Positions 51,377-61,015 of a DNA stretch of 64,000 bases are shown in pieces. The notes beneath the pieces were generated by a model. The model had not been told where the DNA came from. It made no database searches and was given only the letters and a program-made list of their open reading frames with translations. Within the stretch, counting starts at the first letter, position 1. Each line of letters starts with the position of its first letter. The DNA lies in contig NZ_SIJC01000010.1 of NCBI RefSeq assembly GCF_010078385.1, positions 1-64,000 of the forward strand, written 5' to 3'. The DNA is from Chengkuizengella sediminis (GTDB lineage: Bacteria > Bacillota > Bacilli > Paenibacillales > KCTC-33759). The position numbers and the translations under genes are program-made.

Positions 51377-53566
51377 CTACTGTAGTTGTGTGTATTCACT
51401 AATTTCAAATGTCATGATTTTATCTAAAATGATATAATCTGTTCTACTAACAAACGGTCCAACGTTATAATTTTTATCAAACGTATATAACGGTGATGCT
51501 GTACCTGAAGCACTATTTCCATACCAAACTATAAAGTCTTGTATCTCAGCCATACTTAAATCGTATTCTTTTTCTTGCCCGTTTACAAAAGTAATGTAAA
51601 GTATTCCTCGAGCATTAAGATTTGGTGCTTCAGGTATAACTAAAACTTCATTAGAATTCTCGCTTTCAACAGTTTCATCGACAGTTACAACTACATAGTA
51701 ATATGGTGTCCCGTTTATCAGATTTCCATCTATATAAGAAGTAGAGGTTATATTTTCTGCAATTGTAAAATATGGTCCTCCTGAAGTTGTTGACCTTTTT
51801 ATTGTATAACTTTCCACACCTTCAATAGCTTCCCATGATAGATAAACTCTGCTATCTTCAGCTCTAGCCGTTAAGTTTGCGAGACTCGTCCCAGATGAAC
51901 CTGGAGTTGCTGAGGCTTCATTAGAGTTTCCTATTTCTTCAAGATTATTTACTGATAAAATAACATAATAATAAGTCACGCCATTCTCAACTGTGAGATC
52001 TAGATATGAGGTCTCGGTTATATTTTCTGCAATCACATTATAAGGACCTTCAGAGGTTAATGATCTTTTCACAATATAATTAGTAGCGTTCTCCACAGCT
52101 GACCATGTTAAGTTCACTTCTGCGTCTCCTGCCATTAAAATTAAGTTTGAACTAGTTGTAGGTAACTTGGGAGTTGCAGCCGCTTCTATGGAATTTTCAC
52201 TTTCAATATCTACATTTACTGAAGAAACTACATAATAATAAGTCACATCATTCTCAACCGTTACATCTATATACGATGTTTCAGTTACATTCTCAGCAAT
52301 AATTTCATATGGTCCTCCAGAGGTGAAAGCTCTTTTCACAATATAACTATCTGTATTCTCTACTTCATTCCATGTTAGACTAACTTGTGAATCATTTGAT
52401 GAAGCTATTAAATTTATTGGCATGTTAGGAATAGAAATTGGAGTATAAACCTCTACACTGTTTAAAAGGTTATTATTACTATCTACTCCTCCAAAAACAA
52501 ATATTTTTCCATCTATAACCTGAGATTCAAAATAAATTCTTCCAGTATTAATATTAGAAACGTACTTCCAAGTATTTGTTGACGGATCATACTCCTCTAC
52601 GCTGTTTAAAGTACCTACTTGGTCTTGTCCACTAATAGCATATATTTTTCCATTCATTACTTCTGTTTTAAAATATCTTCTTTCTCTTTCCATGTTTGCT
52701 ACATTTGTCCAAGTATTTGTTTCAGGGTTATATACTTCTACACTAGATAACGGGAGATTCTCTGTACCACCAGCTTGATCACCTCTACCACCTATAGCAT
52801 ATATTTTCCCATCAATCACTTCTGTACTAAAATAACTCCTTGTAGCTTCCATACTTTCAAGTTCAGTCCATGTATTGGTTTCAGGATCATATACTTCTAC
52901 ATTTGCTAACGGATAATATCCGCTCCCCCTGTTCGTATCAAGACCGTACCCACCAATCACATATATTTTTCCATCAATAATTTCTGTTTGAAAAAAAGTT
53001 CTTGCATAGTTCATACTGGCCAGTTGATTCCATCTATCAGAAATATAATCATAGACTTCTACCGAGCTTGAATAATTAGTTCCATCATGGCCTCCAATTG
53101 CATAAATTTGATTATTTAAAACTACAGCTTGATGTCCCTGCCTTTGATAATTTAGATCTAATAATTGTGTCCATATATCAGTTTCAGGGTCATATACTTC
53201 TACTTTTGATAGATATCTATCAGTACCAGATAATAAATTATTTAATCCACCTATAGCATATATTTTCCCATTCATTATAACAGTTTGGTGATTGTATCTT
53301 AAAGTATGCATACTAGCAACCTCAGTCCATACATTTGTTTCAGAATCATAGACTTCTACATTGGCTATAGCTGCTGCATTATATCCTCCTACAGAATATA
53401 TTTTCCCATCTAATACTTCTATCTGAGAATATTTTTTTGAAAAATTCATACTTCCCACTTCTGTCCAAGTATTTTCTTCTGCATACACTTTTACACTTGA
53501 AAACACAAATAATAAAACAATGACTAATGCGATTAATCTACTACTTTTTTCATGTCTGATTAACAT
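51377..53566 (-). CDS. secreted kelch beta-propeller/FN3 protein
   Basis: A 729-residue extracellular protein. After a signal peptide (about 10-30, LIALVIVLLFVFSSVKVYA) come about six to seven kelch repeats (about 35-375), each with the GKIYxIGG and VEVYDPETNxWTxxxxM signature, enough for one beta-propeller. Three FN3 domains follow (about 380-655, each with SYIVKRxxTSGGPYxxIAENxTxTSYID). A ~70-residue C-terminal module with GQEKEYDLSMAEIQDFIVWY is shared with the neighbouring FN3-cohesin protein. ATG 53566 is chosen because GGAG lies eight bases upstream; the GTG at 53575 overlaps the RBS. It is probably an adhesive or carbohydrate-binding surface protein of the toxin locus. Confidence 0.85.
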   Translation of the reverse strand: MLIRHEKSSRLIALVIVLLFVFSSVKVYAEENTWTEVGSMNFSKKYSQIEVLDGKIYSVGGYNAAAIANVEVYDSETNVWTEVASMHTLRYNHQTVIMNGKIYAIGGLNNLLSGTDRYLSKVEVYDPETDIWTQLLDLNYQRQGHQAVVLNNQIYAIGGHDGTNYSSSVEVYDYISDRWNQLASMNYARTFFQTEIIDGKIYVIGGYGLDTNRGSGYYPLANVEVYDPETNTWTELESMEATRSYFSTEVIDGKIYAIGGRGDQAGGTENLPLSSVEVYNPETNTWTNVANMERERRYFKTEVMNGKIYAISGQDQVGTLNSVEEYDPSTNTWKYVSNINTGRIYFESQVIDGKIFVFGGVDSNNNLLNSVEVYTPISIPNMPINLIASSNDSQVSLTWNEVENTDSYIVKRAFTSGGPYEIIAENVTETSYIDVTVENDVTYYYVVSSVNVDIESENSIEAAATPKLPTTSSNLILMAGDAEVNLTWSAVENATNYIVKRSLTSEGPYNVIAENITETSYLDLTVENGVTYYYVILSVNNLEEIGNSNEASATPGSSGTSLANLTARAEDSRVYLSWEAIEGVESYTIKRSTTSGGPYFTIAENITSTSYIDGNLINGTPYYYVVVTVDETVESENSNEVLVIPEAPNLNARGILYITFVNGQEKEYDLSMAEIQDFIVWYGNSASGTASPLYTFDKNYNVGPFVSRTDYIILDKIMTFEISEYTQLQ

Positions 53567-53745
53567 ATATTCCACTCCTTCAGTTAGTTAAGAATACAAT
53601 AATTCGACATAATTCACCAAAATCCTCCAATATAAAAATGAAAAAGTAACAATAGTTCAAAATACCTATAAATTATTTTTTATAAAAAAACACATCACAT
53701 AATTAAATCTATAGTATTAAAGTGTTATATCTTTTTTTCAACAAA

Positions 53746-53781
53746 AAACCTCTTTAAAGTAAAAATACTTTAGAGAGGTTT
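53746..53781 (-). terminator. intrinsic terminator of the arg operon
   Basis: On the minus strand AAACCTCTCTAAAGTA (53781-53766) pairs with TACTTTAAAGAGGTTT (53761-53746) with one mismatch around TTTT, followed by TTTTG. It lies 24 bases after the argH stop codon. Confidence 0.85.
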
Positions 53782-53804
53782 CTGTATAATGGATTTTTAT
53801 TATT

Positions 53805-55217
53805 TTAGTTCTTCTCCATATACTGCTCAACCCATTGCTCAGTTTCCTGTATCACTTCTTCCGCTCGGGTGATCGCTTCTAGAACTTGATTAGAAGCTGT
53901 ACCCCCGTACACGTTTCTAGCATTAACAACTTGTTCAGGTTGGAGTGTTTCGTATATATCCTTTTCAAACAAGCTAGAAAATTGTTTGAATTCTTCAAGT
54001 TCTAAATCTAACAAATACTTTTTGTTTTGAATGCAGTACAGTACGGTTTTTCCGATCACTTCATGTGCTTGACGGAATGGTAGACCTTTGTTTACTAGGT
54101 AATCTGCAATGTCTGTTGCATTGGAAAAGTCCTCATTTACCGCTTGTCTCATTTGCTCTTTTTTCACACTCATTGTTTCGATCATTGGGGCAAACAACTG
54201 TAAAGCACCTTGCAATGTGTTTACGGTATCAAACATACCTTCTTTATCTTCTTGCATGTCTTTGTTATAAGCTAGTGGAAGTGATTTTAACAATGTCAAT
54301 AATCCTATAAGATGTCCGTATACACGTCCTGTTTTGCCACGTACAAGCTCTGCAACATCTGGATTTTTCTTCTGTGGCATAATACTGCTTCCTGTACAAA
54401 AAGCATCATCTAATTCCACAAAATTAAATTCATTGCTAGACCATAATACCAACTCTTCACACAAACGAGATAGATGCATCATAATCATAGACGCATTTGA
54501 TAGAAACTCAATAATAAAATCCCGATCACTCACTGCATCTAAACTATTATCATATATTCTTTCAAAACCTAATTCCTCTGCTACGAACTGCCGATCAATA
54601 GGGAATGTAGTTCCTGCTAATGCCCCAGCACCTAGAGGTAAAGTATTAATTCTCTTAAAACTATCCTGTAATCTTTCAATATCCCTTTGAAACATAGAGA
54701 CATAAGCCATCATATGATGAGCAAACAGAATCGGTTGAGCACGTTGAAGATGTGTATACCCAGGTAAAATCGTTTCGGTATGTTGTTTTGCTTGTCCAAT
54801 CAATGCTTGTTGTAATTTATTTAATAGATCTACAAATTCATTCACTCTCTTACGTAAATATAAGTGCATATCTGTAGCAACTTGATCATTCCGACTGCGG
54901 CCTGTATGTAATTTCCCTCCCACAGAACCGATTTCCTCAATTAGCAGTTTTTCGATATTCATGTGAATATCTTCATCCGCAACGGAAAACTCGACTTCCC
55001 CACGACGAATTTTGCCCAGTACAGCATGTAATCCCTCTCTAATTTTATCTACATCTTCATAAGGGATGATCCCGCATTTTCCTAACATCTGTACATGAGC
55101 CAAACTACCTTGAATATCTTCCTCTGCTAATACTTGGTCAAATGAGATCGATGCAGTATACTCTTCCACTAATTGGTCTGTTTTTTTTGTAAAACGTCCA
55201 CCCCAAAGTTTTGACAC
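53805..55217 (-). CDS. argH: argininosuccinate lyase
   Basis: ArgH splits argininosuccinate to arginine and fumarate, the last step of arginine synthesis. The 470-residue protein has the lyase signature [12 protein letters not shown] (about 281-292), [12 protein letters not shown] (about 105-116) and [13 protein letters not shown]. It starts at GTG 55217 with AGGAG nine bases upstream. It is the last gene of the operon, 12 bases after argG, and is followed by the terminator. Confidence 0.97.
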   Translation of the reverse strand: MSKLWGGRFTKKTDQLVEEYTASISFDQVLAEEDIQGSLAHVQMLGKCGIIPYEDVDKIREGLHAVLGKIRRGEVEFSVADEDIHMNIEKLLIEEIGSVGGKLHTGRSRNDQVATDMHLYLRKRVNEFVDLLNKLQQALIGQAKQHTETILPGYTHLQRAQPILFAHHMMAYVSMFQRDIERLQDSFKRINTLPLGAGALAGTTFPIDRQFVAEELGFERIYDNSLDAVSDRDFIIEFLSNASMIMMHLSRLCEELVLWSSNEFNFVELDDAFCTGSSIMPQKKNPDVAELVRGKTGRVYGHLIGLLTLLKSLPLAYNKDMQEDKEGMFDTVNTLQGALQLFAPMIETMSVKKEQMRQAVNEDFSNATDIADYLVNKGLPFRQAHEVIGKTVLYCIQNKKYLLDLELEEFKQFSSLFEKDIYETLQPEQVVNARNVYGGTASNQVLEAITRAEEVIQETEQWVEQYMEKN

Positions 55218-55229
55218 GTGAACCCACTC

Positions 55230-56426
55230 CTACTTTTTATTCACCTTCGCCTGAACCTTTGTAGGCAATCCAAATAGCTCGATAAAACCTACTGCCGAAT
55301 TATGATCAAATTTGTCGTCTGAATTATAGGTTGCTAATTCTAGGTCATACAATGACTTCTCTGATTTACGCCCAACAACCGTTGCATGTCCTTTAAACAG
55401 TTTAATGCGTACAATACCTGATACATTTTTTTGTGTTTCTTCGATGAAAGCCATCAATGCTTTACGAATCGGTGAGAACCATAAAGCTTCATAGATAACC
55501 TGTGATAATTTATGTTCAATCATCGGTTTAAATTGGGCAACTTCACGTGGCAGTGTTAAAAACTCCAGTTCTTTATGTGCATTCATGATCACGACAGCAC
55601 CTGGTGTTTCATATATTTCACGAGATTTGATACCCACTAAACGATTTTCCACATGGTCAATTCTTCCGATCCCATGACGTCCTGCCATTTCATTTAGTTC
55701 TAAAATCAATTCATATAATGGTTTTTGCACTCCATTGATCGCAACTGGAACCCCTTGCTCAAAAGTTAATTCAAGCTCTTCTGGTTTATCCAATGCTTTT
55801 TCCAATGGAACGGTCATATCATAGGCACCTTCTGGTGGTTCAGCCCAAGGATCCTCTAGTATACCACATTCGTTGGCACGTCCCCATAAGTTCTGATCCA
55901 CACTGTAGGGATTATCTAAGTCTACTGGAATAGGAATATCATGTTTTTGAGCATATAAAATCTCTTCGTCTCTAGAAAGTCCCCACTCACGTACAGGTGC
56001 AATCACTTTTAAATCTGGATTTAAAGCAGCGATAGATACTTCAAATCGAACTTGGTCATTCCCTTTTCCAGTACAGCCATGTGCTACCGCAACTGCTCCT
56101 GTTTCTTCAGCAAACTCTACTAAGATTTGAGATATTAAAGGACGTGATAGTGCTGATACTAAAGGGTACTTCCCTTCATACATTGCATTTGCTTTAATGA
56201 CAGGCAGTACAAATTCGTCAGCAAAACGCTCTCTAGCATCTACGACATAAGATTCGATCGCCCCTACTTTAAACGCTTTTTCACGAACAAAATCTAAATT
56301 TTTGCCTTCCCCTACATCGAGCGCAACTGCTACGACATCATAATTATATTTTTCCTGAATCCATTTAATGGCTACGGAAGTATCTAAACCTCCAGAGTAA
56401 GCCAATACAATTTTCTCTTTACTCAT
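55230..56426 (-). CDS. argG: argininosuccinate synthase
   Basis: ArgG condenses citrulline and aspartate using ATP. The 398-residue enzyme has the ATP pyrophosphatase motif [14 protein letters not shown] (about 8-21), [14 protein letters not shown], and the citrulline-binding block [12 protein letters not shown]. The frame is open further upstream, but ATG 56426 is chosen because GAGGAGAG lies six bases upstream and [13 protein letters not shown] is the usual N-terminus. A 93-base gap separates it from argF and contains the short hairpin copy at 56455-56500. Confidence 0.97.
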   Translation of the reverse strand: MSKEKIVLAYSGGLDTSVAIKWIQEKYNYDVVAVALDVGEGKNLDFVREKAFKVGAIESYVVDARERFADEFVLPVIKANAMYEGKYPLVSALSRPLISQILVEFAEETGAVAVAHGCTGKGNDQVRFEVSIAALNPDLKVIAPVREWGLSRDEEILYAQKHDIPIPVDLDNPYSVDQNLWGRANECGILEDPWAEPPEGAYDMTVPLEKALDKPEELELTFEQGVPVAINGVQKPLYELILELNEMAGRHGIGRIDHVENRLVGIKSREIYETPGAVVIMNAHKELEFLTLPREVAQFKPMIEHKLSQVIYEALWFSPIRKALMAFIEETQKNVSGIVRIKLFKGHATVVGRKSEKSLYDLELATYNSDDKFDHNSAVGFIELFGLPTKVQAKVNKK

Positions 56427-56454
56427 GTTTCTCTCTCCTCGGTATACGTGTATG

Positions 56455-56500
56455 TCCTTATTCCTTCCACTTGCACACACCGCAAAAGTCACTCACAAGG
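56455..56500 (-). repeat. short hairpin repeat (copy C, interior-deleted form)
   Basis: The plus strand reads CTTATTC-CTTCCACTTGCAC then ACCGCAAAAGT and CACTCACA. These blocks match the two outer edges of the 58743-58840 element (CTTATTCGTTCCACTTGCAC, CGCAAAAGT, CACTCACA) without its interior. The ACTTGCAC and GCAAAAGT arms can still pair as the outer stem, with one mismatch. It lies in the argF-argG gap. Confidence 0.5.
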
Positions 56501-56519
56501 ACAAATCACTTAAATAGCC

Positions 56520-57473
56520 TTACAAAATTGAAGCCATAATTGCTTTTTGTGCGTGTAAACGATTTTCAGCTTGATCAAATACGATTGAATGTTTTCCGTC
56601 CATGATGTCTCCTGTTACTTCTTCTCCACGATGTGCTGGAAGGCAGTGCATAAATAAATAGTCGGATTTGGCATATTGAGCTAGATGATCATTTACTTGA
56701 AAATCCTTAAAAGCTTTTACTCTTTCACCTTGCTCTTCTTCAAATCCCATGCTTGCCCACACATCTGTATAAATTACATCTGCTTCTTCCACTGCTAGTT
56801 TCGGATCGTTATGAACCTCAATTTTTGCACCAGTAGCTAATCCATTCTCCTGAGATAATTTTATGACTTCACTGTCTGGTTCATACCCAAAAGGTGTAGC
56901 TACAGATATATTCATTCCTACTTTAGCAGCTCCCATCATTAACGAATGAACCATATTATTGCCATCTCCGATATAAGCGATTTTTAAACCACTTAAATTC
57001 CCCTTTTGCTCAACAATGGTTTGCAAATCAGCTAAAACTTGACAAGGGTGTGATAAATCAGTTAAACCATTAATCACAGGTACGGTGGATCCTCTAGCTA
57101 AATCAACTAGTTTACGATGTTCAAAAGTACGAAGCATAATTCCATCCAAATACCCTGACATCACACGTCCTGTATCCCAGATGCTCTCACCACGACCGAT
57201 CTGTAAATCATTTTTACTTAAAAATAAAGCTGTTCCCCCTAATTGATACATTCCCACTTCAAAAGAAACTCTAGTACGAGTAGATGATTTTTCAAAAATT
57301 AACCCTAACGTTTTTCCTTTTAGTGGTTGAAATAACTTTCCTGCTTTTTGTGTTTTTTTCAATTTGATAGCAAAATCAATTAAATATTGAATTTCCTCTG
57401 TTGAATAATCAATAAGAGCTAAAAAGTCTCTTCCTTTTAAATTAAAGATCAAATCTTTCTCTAATACACTCAT
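56520..57473 (-). CDS. argF: ornithine carbamoyltransferase
   Basis: ArgF makes citrulline from ornithine and carbamoyl phosphate. The 317-residue protein has the carbamoyl-phosphate motif SSTRTRVSFE (about 55-64), the HPCQVLADLQT block and the ornithine motifs DVWASMG and FMHCLPAHRGEEV. ATG 57473 overlaps the argD stop as ATGA, with GGAGGAG inside the argD end, so translation is coupled. The alternative longer frame to 57491 adds only six residues and lacks such an RBS. No carbamoyl phosphate synthase (carAB) is present in this operon, so carbamoyl phosphate must come from elsewhere. Confidence 0.96.
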   Translation of the reverse strand: MSVLEKDLIFNLKGRDFLALIDYSTEEIQYLIDFAIKLKKTQKAGKLFQPLKGKTLGLIFEKSSTRTRVSFEVGMYQLGGTALFLSKNDLQIGRGESIWDTGRVMSGYLDGIMLRTFEHRKLVDLARGSTVPVINGLTDLSHPCQVLADLQTIVEQKGNLSGLKIAYIGDGNNMVHSLMMGAAKVGMNISVATPFGYEPDSEVIKLSQENGLATGAKIEVHNDPKLAVEEADVIYTDVWASMGFEEEQGERVKAFKDFQVNDHLAQYAKSDYLFMHCLPAHRGEEVTGDIMDGKHSIVFDQAENRLHAQKAIMASIL

Positions 57474-58666
57474 TGTACCGTCTCCTCCCATGCAGTTTGA
57501 TGTTGCTCTAGTTTCGTACAGATGACATTAATAGCTTTTTGTAAGTCTTCTTTCTCCACGAGTAAATTTGGTAACAATCGAATGACATTCGGACCCGCTC
57601 CTACAACTAACAATCCTGCATCATGAGCTTCTTTTATAATTTCTGCCACAGGATGGACGCATTCAATTCCAATCATCAGTCCTTTGCCTCGAACTTCTTT
57701 TACAATCGGATTATCCTTTAATCGGTCTGTTAATTGACCCATCATCCATTCCCCTAGCTCCAACGCTCTTTCGGCTAAATATAATTCTGTCATTGTTTCA
57801 ATGGTTGCTATAGCCGCCGATGTTATCACTGGATTACCACCAAAAGTAGTTGCATGACTTCCTGGAGTAAAAGCTTCTGTTAATTTTTCCTTACCTAACA
57901 TCGCTCCAATAGGAAGACCACTTCCTAGCCCTTTTGCTACGCTAATAATGTCTGGTTCAATTCCGTAATGTTCATACGCAAACCACTTCCCTGTACGTCC
58001 CAAGCCTGTTTGGATTTCATCAACGATCAATAATAAATCATGTTTTTTACATAAATCAGAAATTTCCTTTACGAAGGTGGCATCCGCTGGTATTACTCCA
58101 CCTTCTCCTTGAACCATTTCCAGCATCACAGCACAAGTTTTTTCACTTATATGTTTCTCTACATCAGCACTATCGTTATATTCTGCATAAACAAATCCTT
58201 CTGGTAAAGGTAAAAAACCATCTTGAACTTTCTCCTGTCCTGTTGCAGTTAGTGTTGCTAATGTTCTACCATGGAAAGATTGTTTAAAAGTAATAATTTC
58301 GTATTTATCTTCGCCTAAAATCTTTTGTTTATATCTTCTAGCAAGTTTAATAGCTGCTTCATTCGCTTCCGCTCCGCTATTACAGAAAAACACAGCGTCA
58401 GCACAGCTTATATTTGTTAATAGAGAGGCTAGTTTTTCTTGATTCGAAATGGTAAAAAGATTGGATACATGCCACAGCTGATCCAGCTGTTCTTTCACTT
58501 TTTCTTTAACAGACTCAGGTGCATGCCCTAAGTTTGTCACTGCAAGACCACTCATCATGTCAAGGTATTCGTTGCCTTGGTCATCCCATAATCGACTCCC
58601 CTCCCCCTTAACAAATGTAATTGGAAATCTTGCGTAGGTTGGAAATAGACAGCTTTTTTCACTCAT
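57470..58666 (-). CDS. argD: acetylornithine aminotransferase
   Basis: ArgD is a class III PLP aminotransferase converting N-acetylglutamate semialdehyde to N-acetylornithine. The 398-residue protein has the SGAEANEAAIKLAR motif (about 98-110), DEIQTGLGRTGKW (about 216-228) and the PLP lysine K245 in ISVAKGLGSGLPIGA. The start has GAGGTG seven bases upstream. Its stop overlaps the argF start. A 243-base gap containing the structured element copy B separates it from argB, so the operon is interrupted by a non-coding insert. Confidence 0.96.
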   Translation of the reverse strand: MSEKSCLFPTYARFPITFVKGEGSRLWDDQGNEYLDMMSGLAVTNLGHAPESVKEKVKEQLDQLWHVSNLFTISNQEKLASLLTNISCADAVFFCNSGAEANEAAIKLARRYKQKILGEDKYEIITFKQSFHGRTLATLTATGQEKVQDGFLPLPEGFVYAEYNDSADVEKHISEKTCAVMLEMVQGEGGVIPADATFVKEISDLCKKHDLLLIVDEIQTGLGRTGKWFAYEHYGIEPDIISVAKGLGSGLPIGAMLGKEKLTEAFTPGSHATTFGGNPVITSAAIATIETMTELYLAERALELGEWMMGQLTDRLKDNPIVKEVRGKGLMIGIECVHPVAEIIKEAHDAGLLVVGAGPNVIRLLPNLLVEKEDLQKAINVICTKLEQHQTAWEETVQ

Positions 58667-58742
58667 TCGTTATCACCTCTTTATTAAAGTTTAAAAAATT
58701 TGGATGTATTTCAGTTACAAGTGCTTTGCTCTTATTCGTTCC

Positions 58743-58840
58743 ACTTGCACAAGTTAATGTACCTCTACTAAAGGCAACCACGTCCATGTGGCAACGTAGA
58801 CATCAGCACTTCCTGTGCTAGTCAAGTCAGTCGCAAAAGT
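58743..58840 (-). ncRNA. candidate structured RNA, copy B (three-way junction)
   Basis: In the sense of the arg operon (minus strand) it has the same layout as copy A. The outer stem is ACTTTTGC/GTGCAAGT (58840-58833, 58750-58743; one mismatch). One hairpin is AGCAC-AGGA-GTGCT (58819-58805). A second stem TCTAC/GTAGA (58800-58796, 58768-58764) encloses CCAC-ATGGAC-GTGG (58791-58778). The last hairpin is identical to copy A, including its six-base loop, while the other stems differ in sequence but keep pairing. It fills most of the argB-argD gap. Confidence 0.5.
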
Positions 58841-58909
58841 ATACTACTAGTGTGGAGTGTATAATTAGTCACTCACAGTAGAAAAAAATAATTTTTTAAG
58901 ATAATACAG

Positions 58910-59710
58910 TTACTTAGAAATCCTAGTACCAATGTTTTCTCCCTTAATCACTTTGGTGAGTACGTTAGGTTCGGAACCGTCAACGATAAGGACTTCTTGT
59001 ACGTCTCCTTGGATACATTTCATAGCGGCTCTAACTTTTGGGATCATACCTCCAAAGATTTCACCAGAGTGAATCATCTCTTCAATTTCATTTGTTGTTA
59101 CGCTAGGTAGCACTTCTTTTTGATGGTTCACTTGTTTCAAGATGCCCGGAACATCTGTGACTACGATCATTTTTTGGACTCCTATATGAGAAGCTACTGC
59201 TCCCGCAGCTGTATCTGCATTCACGTTGTATCTTTGTCCGTTTCGATCTATTCCAATCGGGGCTATGACGGGGATATAACCTGTGTTGATTAAGCTTTGG
59301 ATAAGTTCTGCATTTACTTGTTTAATTTCCCCGACGTAACCAATTTCGTCTCCATTGTGCACGGGTTCCGCTTCTAGCAGGTTTCCATCCACACCAGAAA
59401 GACCTAAAGTGTTAGCACCATTCATTTGAATTTGTCGAACGATTTCTTTGTTCATTTTTCCTGAAAGGACCATTTCAACAACGTCTAATACTTCGTTTGT
59501 TGTTTTTCGCAGTCCATTGATAAATTCTGTTTCAATATTTAGTTTAGCTAGTGTGTTTGAGATCGCTGGCCCTCCACCATGGACTATCACGGGTGAAAAT
59601 CCTTCGTCTTGAAGGTTTTTTAACTCTTGGAAAAAGGTTTCAGGCAGTCCTGCCAACGTACTACCTCCACATTTAAGCACAAAACTTTTGGGATTCATGA
59701 TACACCTCAT
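58910..59710 (-). CDS. argB: acetylglutamate kinase
   Basis: ArgB phosphorylates N-acetylglutamate, usually the feedback-controlled step. The 266-residue protein belongs to the amino acid kinase family: KCGGSTL (about 13-19), VHGGGPAISN (about 43-52), the NAG-binding GLRKTTNEVLDVVEM block, and NVNADTAAGAVA. The start at 59710 has AGGAGG upstream; a second ATG four codons later also has GAGGTG upstream, so the first few residues are uncertain. The short N-terminus, lacking the N-helix of arginine-inhibited NAGK, suggests the arginine-insensitive type, consistent with a cyclic pathway using ArgJ; this is inference. Confidence 0.95.
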   Translation of the reverse strand: MRCIMNPKSFVLKCGGSTLAGLPETFFQELKNLQDEGFSPVIVHGGGPAISNTLAKLNIETEFINGLRKTTNEVLDVVEMVLSGKMNKEIVRQIQMNGANTLGLSGVDGNLLEAEPVHNGDEIGYVGEIKQVNAELIQSLINTGYIPVIAPIGIDRNGQRYNVNADTAAGAVASHIGVQKMIVVTDVPGILKQVNHQKEVLPSVTTNEIEEMIHSGEIFGGMIPKVRAAMKCIQGDVQEVLIVDGSEPNVLTKVIKGENIGTRISK

Positions 59711-59769
59711 GATGCACCTCCTTTATGATCTAGTAAGCTATAAAATATTCCCTCACTTTTAGGGGTCAT

Positions 59770-60999
59770 TTAGGTTCGATAGGAAGCATTAATTCGTACA
59801 TATTCATAAGTCAGATCACATCCCCAGCCTTTTGCACACCCATTCGAGATATTCAGATTGACATGAATGTGGATTTCATTTGCTTTCTTCAAGTAAAATT
59901 CAGCCTGATGTTCATCAAATGTAATCGGCGTTGATTGTTCCATCATCCTAATTTCACCAAGTCGGATATCAATAGTATCTGGATTAACTGGAATATCTGC
60001 TCTACCTACTGCTGCAATAATCCTTCCCCAATTGGCATCAGCACCAAAAATCGCGGATTTCACTAAGCTAGAACCTATGATTGTTTTCACTGCTTTTCTA
60101 GCATCTTTATCTGTTTCTGCTCCCACTACTTCAACCTCTACTAATTTAGTAGCTCCTTCACCATCTCTAGCAATTTCTTTTGCTAAAAATTCGGACACAT
60201 ATTGAAAAGCGGCTTTAAAAACGGACCAATCTGAATGACTTTGATCTAAGAAGTCATTATTCGCTAACCCACTTGCCATGACCATCACGGTGTCATTCGT
60301 GCTTGTATCTCCATCTACTGTAATCATATTAAAGCTTAGATCTGTCATTTCATTTAATAAAAACTGAAGCTGAGTACTTTGTATGTTTGCATCTGTAGTA
60401 ATAAATCCAAGCATCGTTGCCATGTTCGGATGAATCATACCTGAACCTTTAGCTGCTCCACTGATGTATACCGGTTTTCCGTTAATTTCTACTTCTACAC
60501 ATACACTTTTCTCTGTTAAATCTGTTGTTAAAATGGATTGGCCGAAATCTCTACCACCTTCAGTACTCACGTTGGAGGGTAAACTCCTGATTCCATCCAA
60601 CACTTTATCCATTGACAAACATTCTCCTATAACACCAGTGGATGAAACGGCAACATAGTGCTCTGGAAGTCCTAACACATTTGCTGTTTCAGTTCTCATC
60701 GTAAGTGCATCTAATTCCCCTTGTTTGCCTGTGCAGGCATTGGCATTCCCACTATTCACAACAATGGCTTGTAGTTTGCCCTCTTTCTGTAAACTGTTTT
60801 TAGTAACTCCTAAGGGTGCTGCTTGAATTTTATTTAATGTATATACAGCTGCTGCTTCAGCTGGGACTTCACAAACGATTGAACCTATATCATATCGCTT
60901 AGATCTTTTTATTCCACAATGTAGTCCACACGCTTTAAAACCTTTTGGGGTCGTAATAGAACCGTCTCGTATGATTTTAAATGTCTGTTCAGAAATCAT
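59770..60999 (-). CDS. argJ: bifunctional ornithine acetyltransferase / N-acetylglutamate synthase
   Basis: ArgJ recycles the acetyl group from N-acetylornithine to glutamate and may also make N-acetylglutamate from acetyl-CoA. The 409-residue precursor has the self-cleavage site NMATMLGFI with nucleophile T195 (numbered from the chosen start), splitting it into alpha and beta chains, and the upstream AAKGSGMIHP. ATG 60999 is chosen with GAGGTG nine bases upstream; the GTG at 61011 is part of that RBS. It follows argC by 16 bases. Confidence 0.95.
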   Translation of the reverse strand: MISEQTFKIIRDGSITTPKGFKACGLHCGIKRSKRYDIGSIVCEVPAEAAAVYTLNKIQAAPLGVTKNSLQKEGKLQAIVVNSGNANACTGKQGELDALTMRTETANVLGLPEHYVAVSSTGVIGECLSMDKVLDGIRSLPSNVSTEGGRDFGQSILTTDLTEKSVCVEVEINGKPVYISGAAKGSGMIHPNMATMLGFITTDANIQSTQLQFLLNEMTDLSFNMITVDGDTSTNDTVMVMASGLANNDFLDQSHSDWSVFKAAFQYVSEFLAKEIARDGEGATKLVEVEVVGAETDKDARKAVKTIIGSSLVKSAIFGADANWGRIIAAVGRADIPVNPDTIDIRLGEIRMMEQSTPITFDEHQAEFYLKKANEIHIHVNLNISNGCAKGWGCDLTYEYVRINASYRT

Positions 61000-61015
61000 C
61001 AGTCTCTTCACCTCA

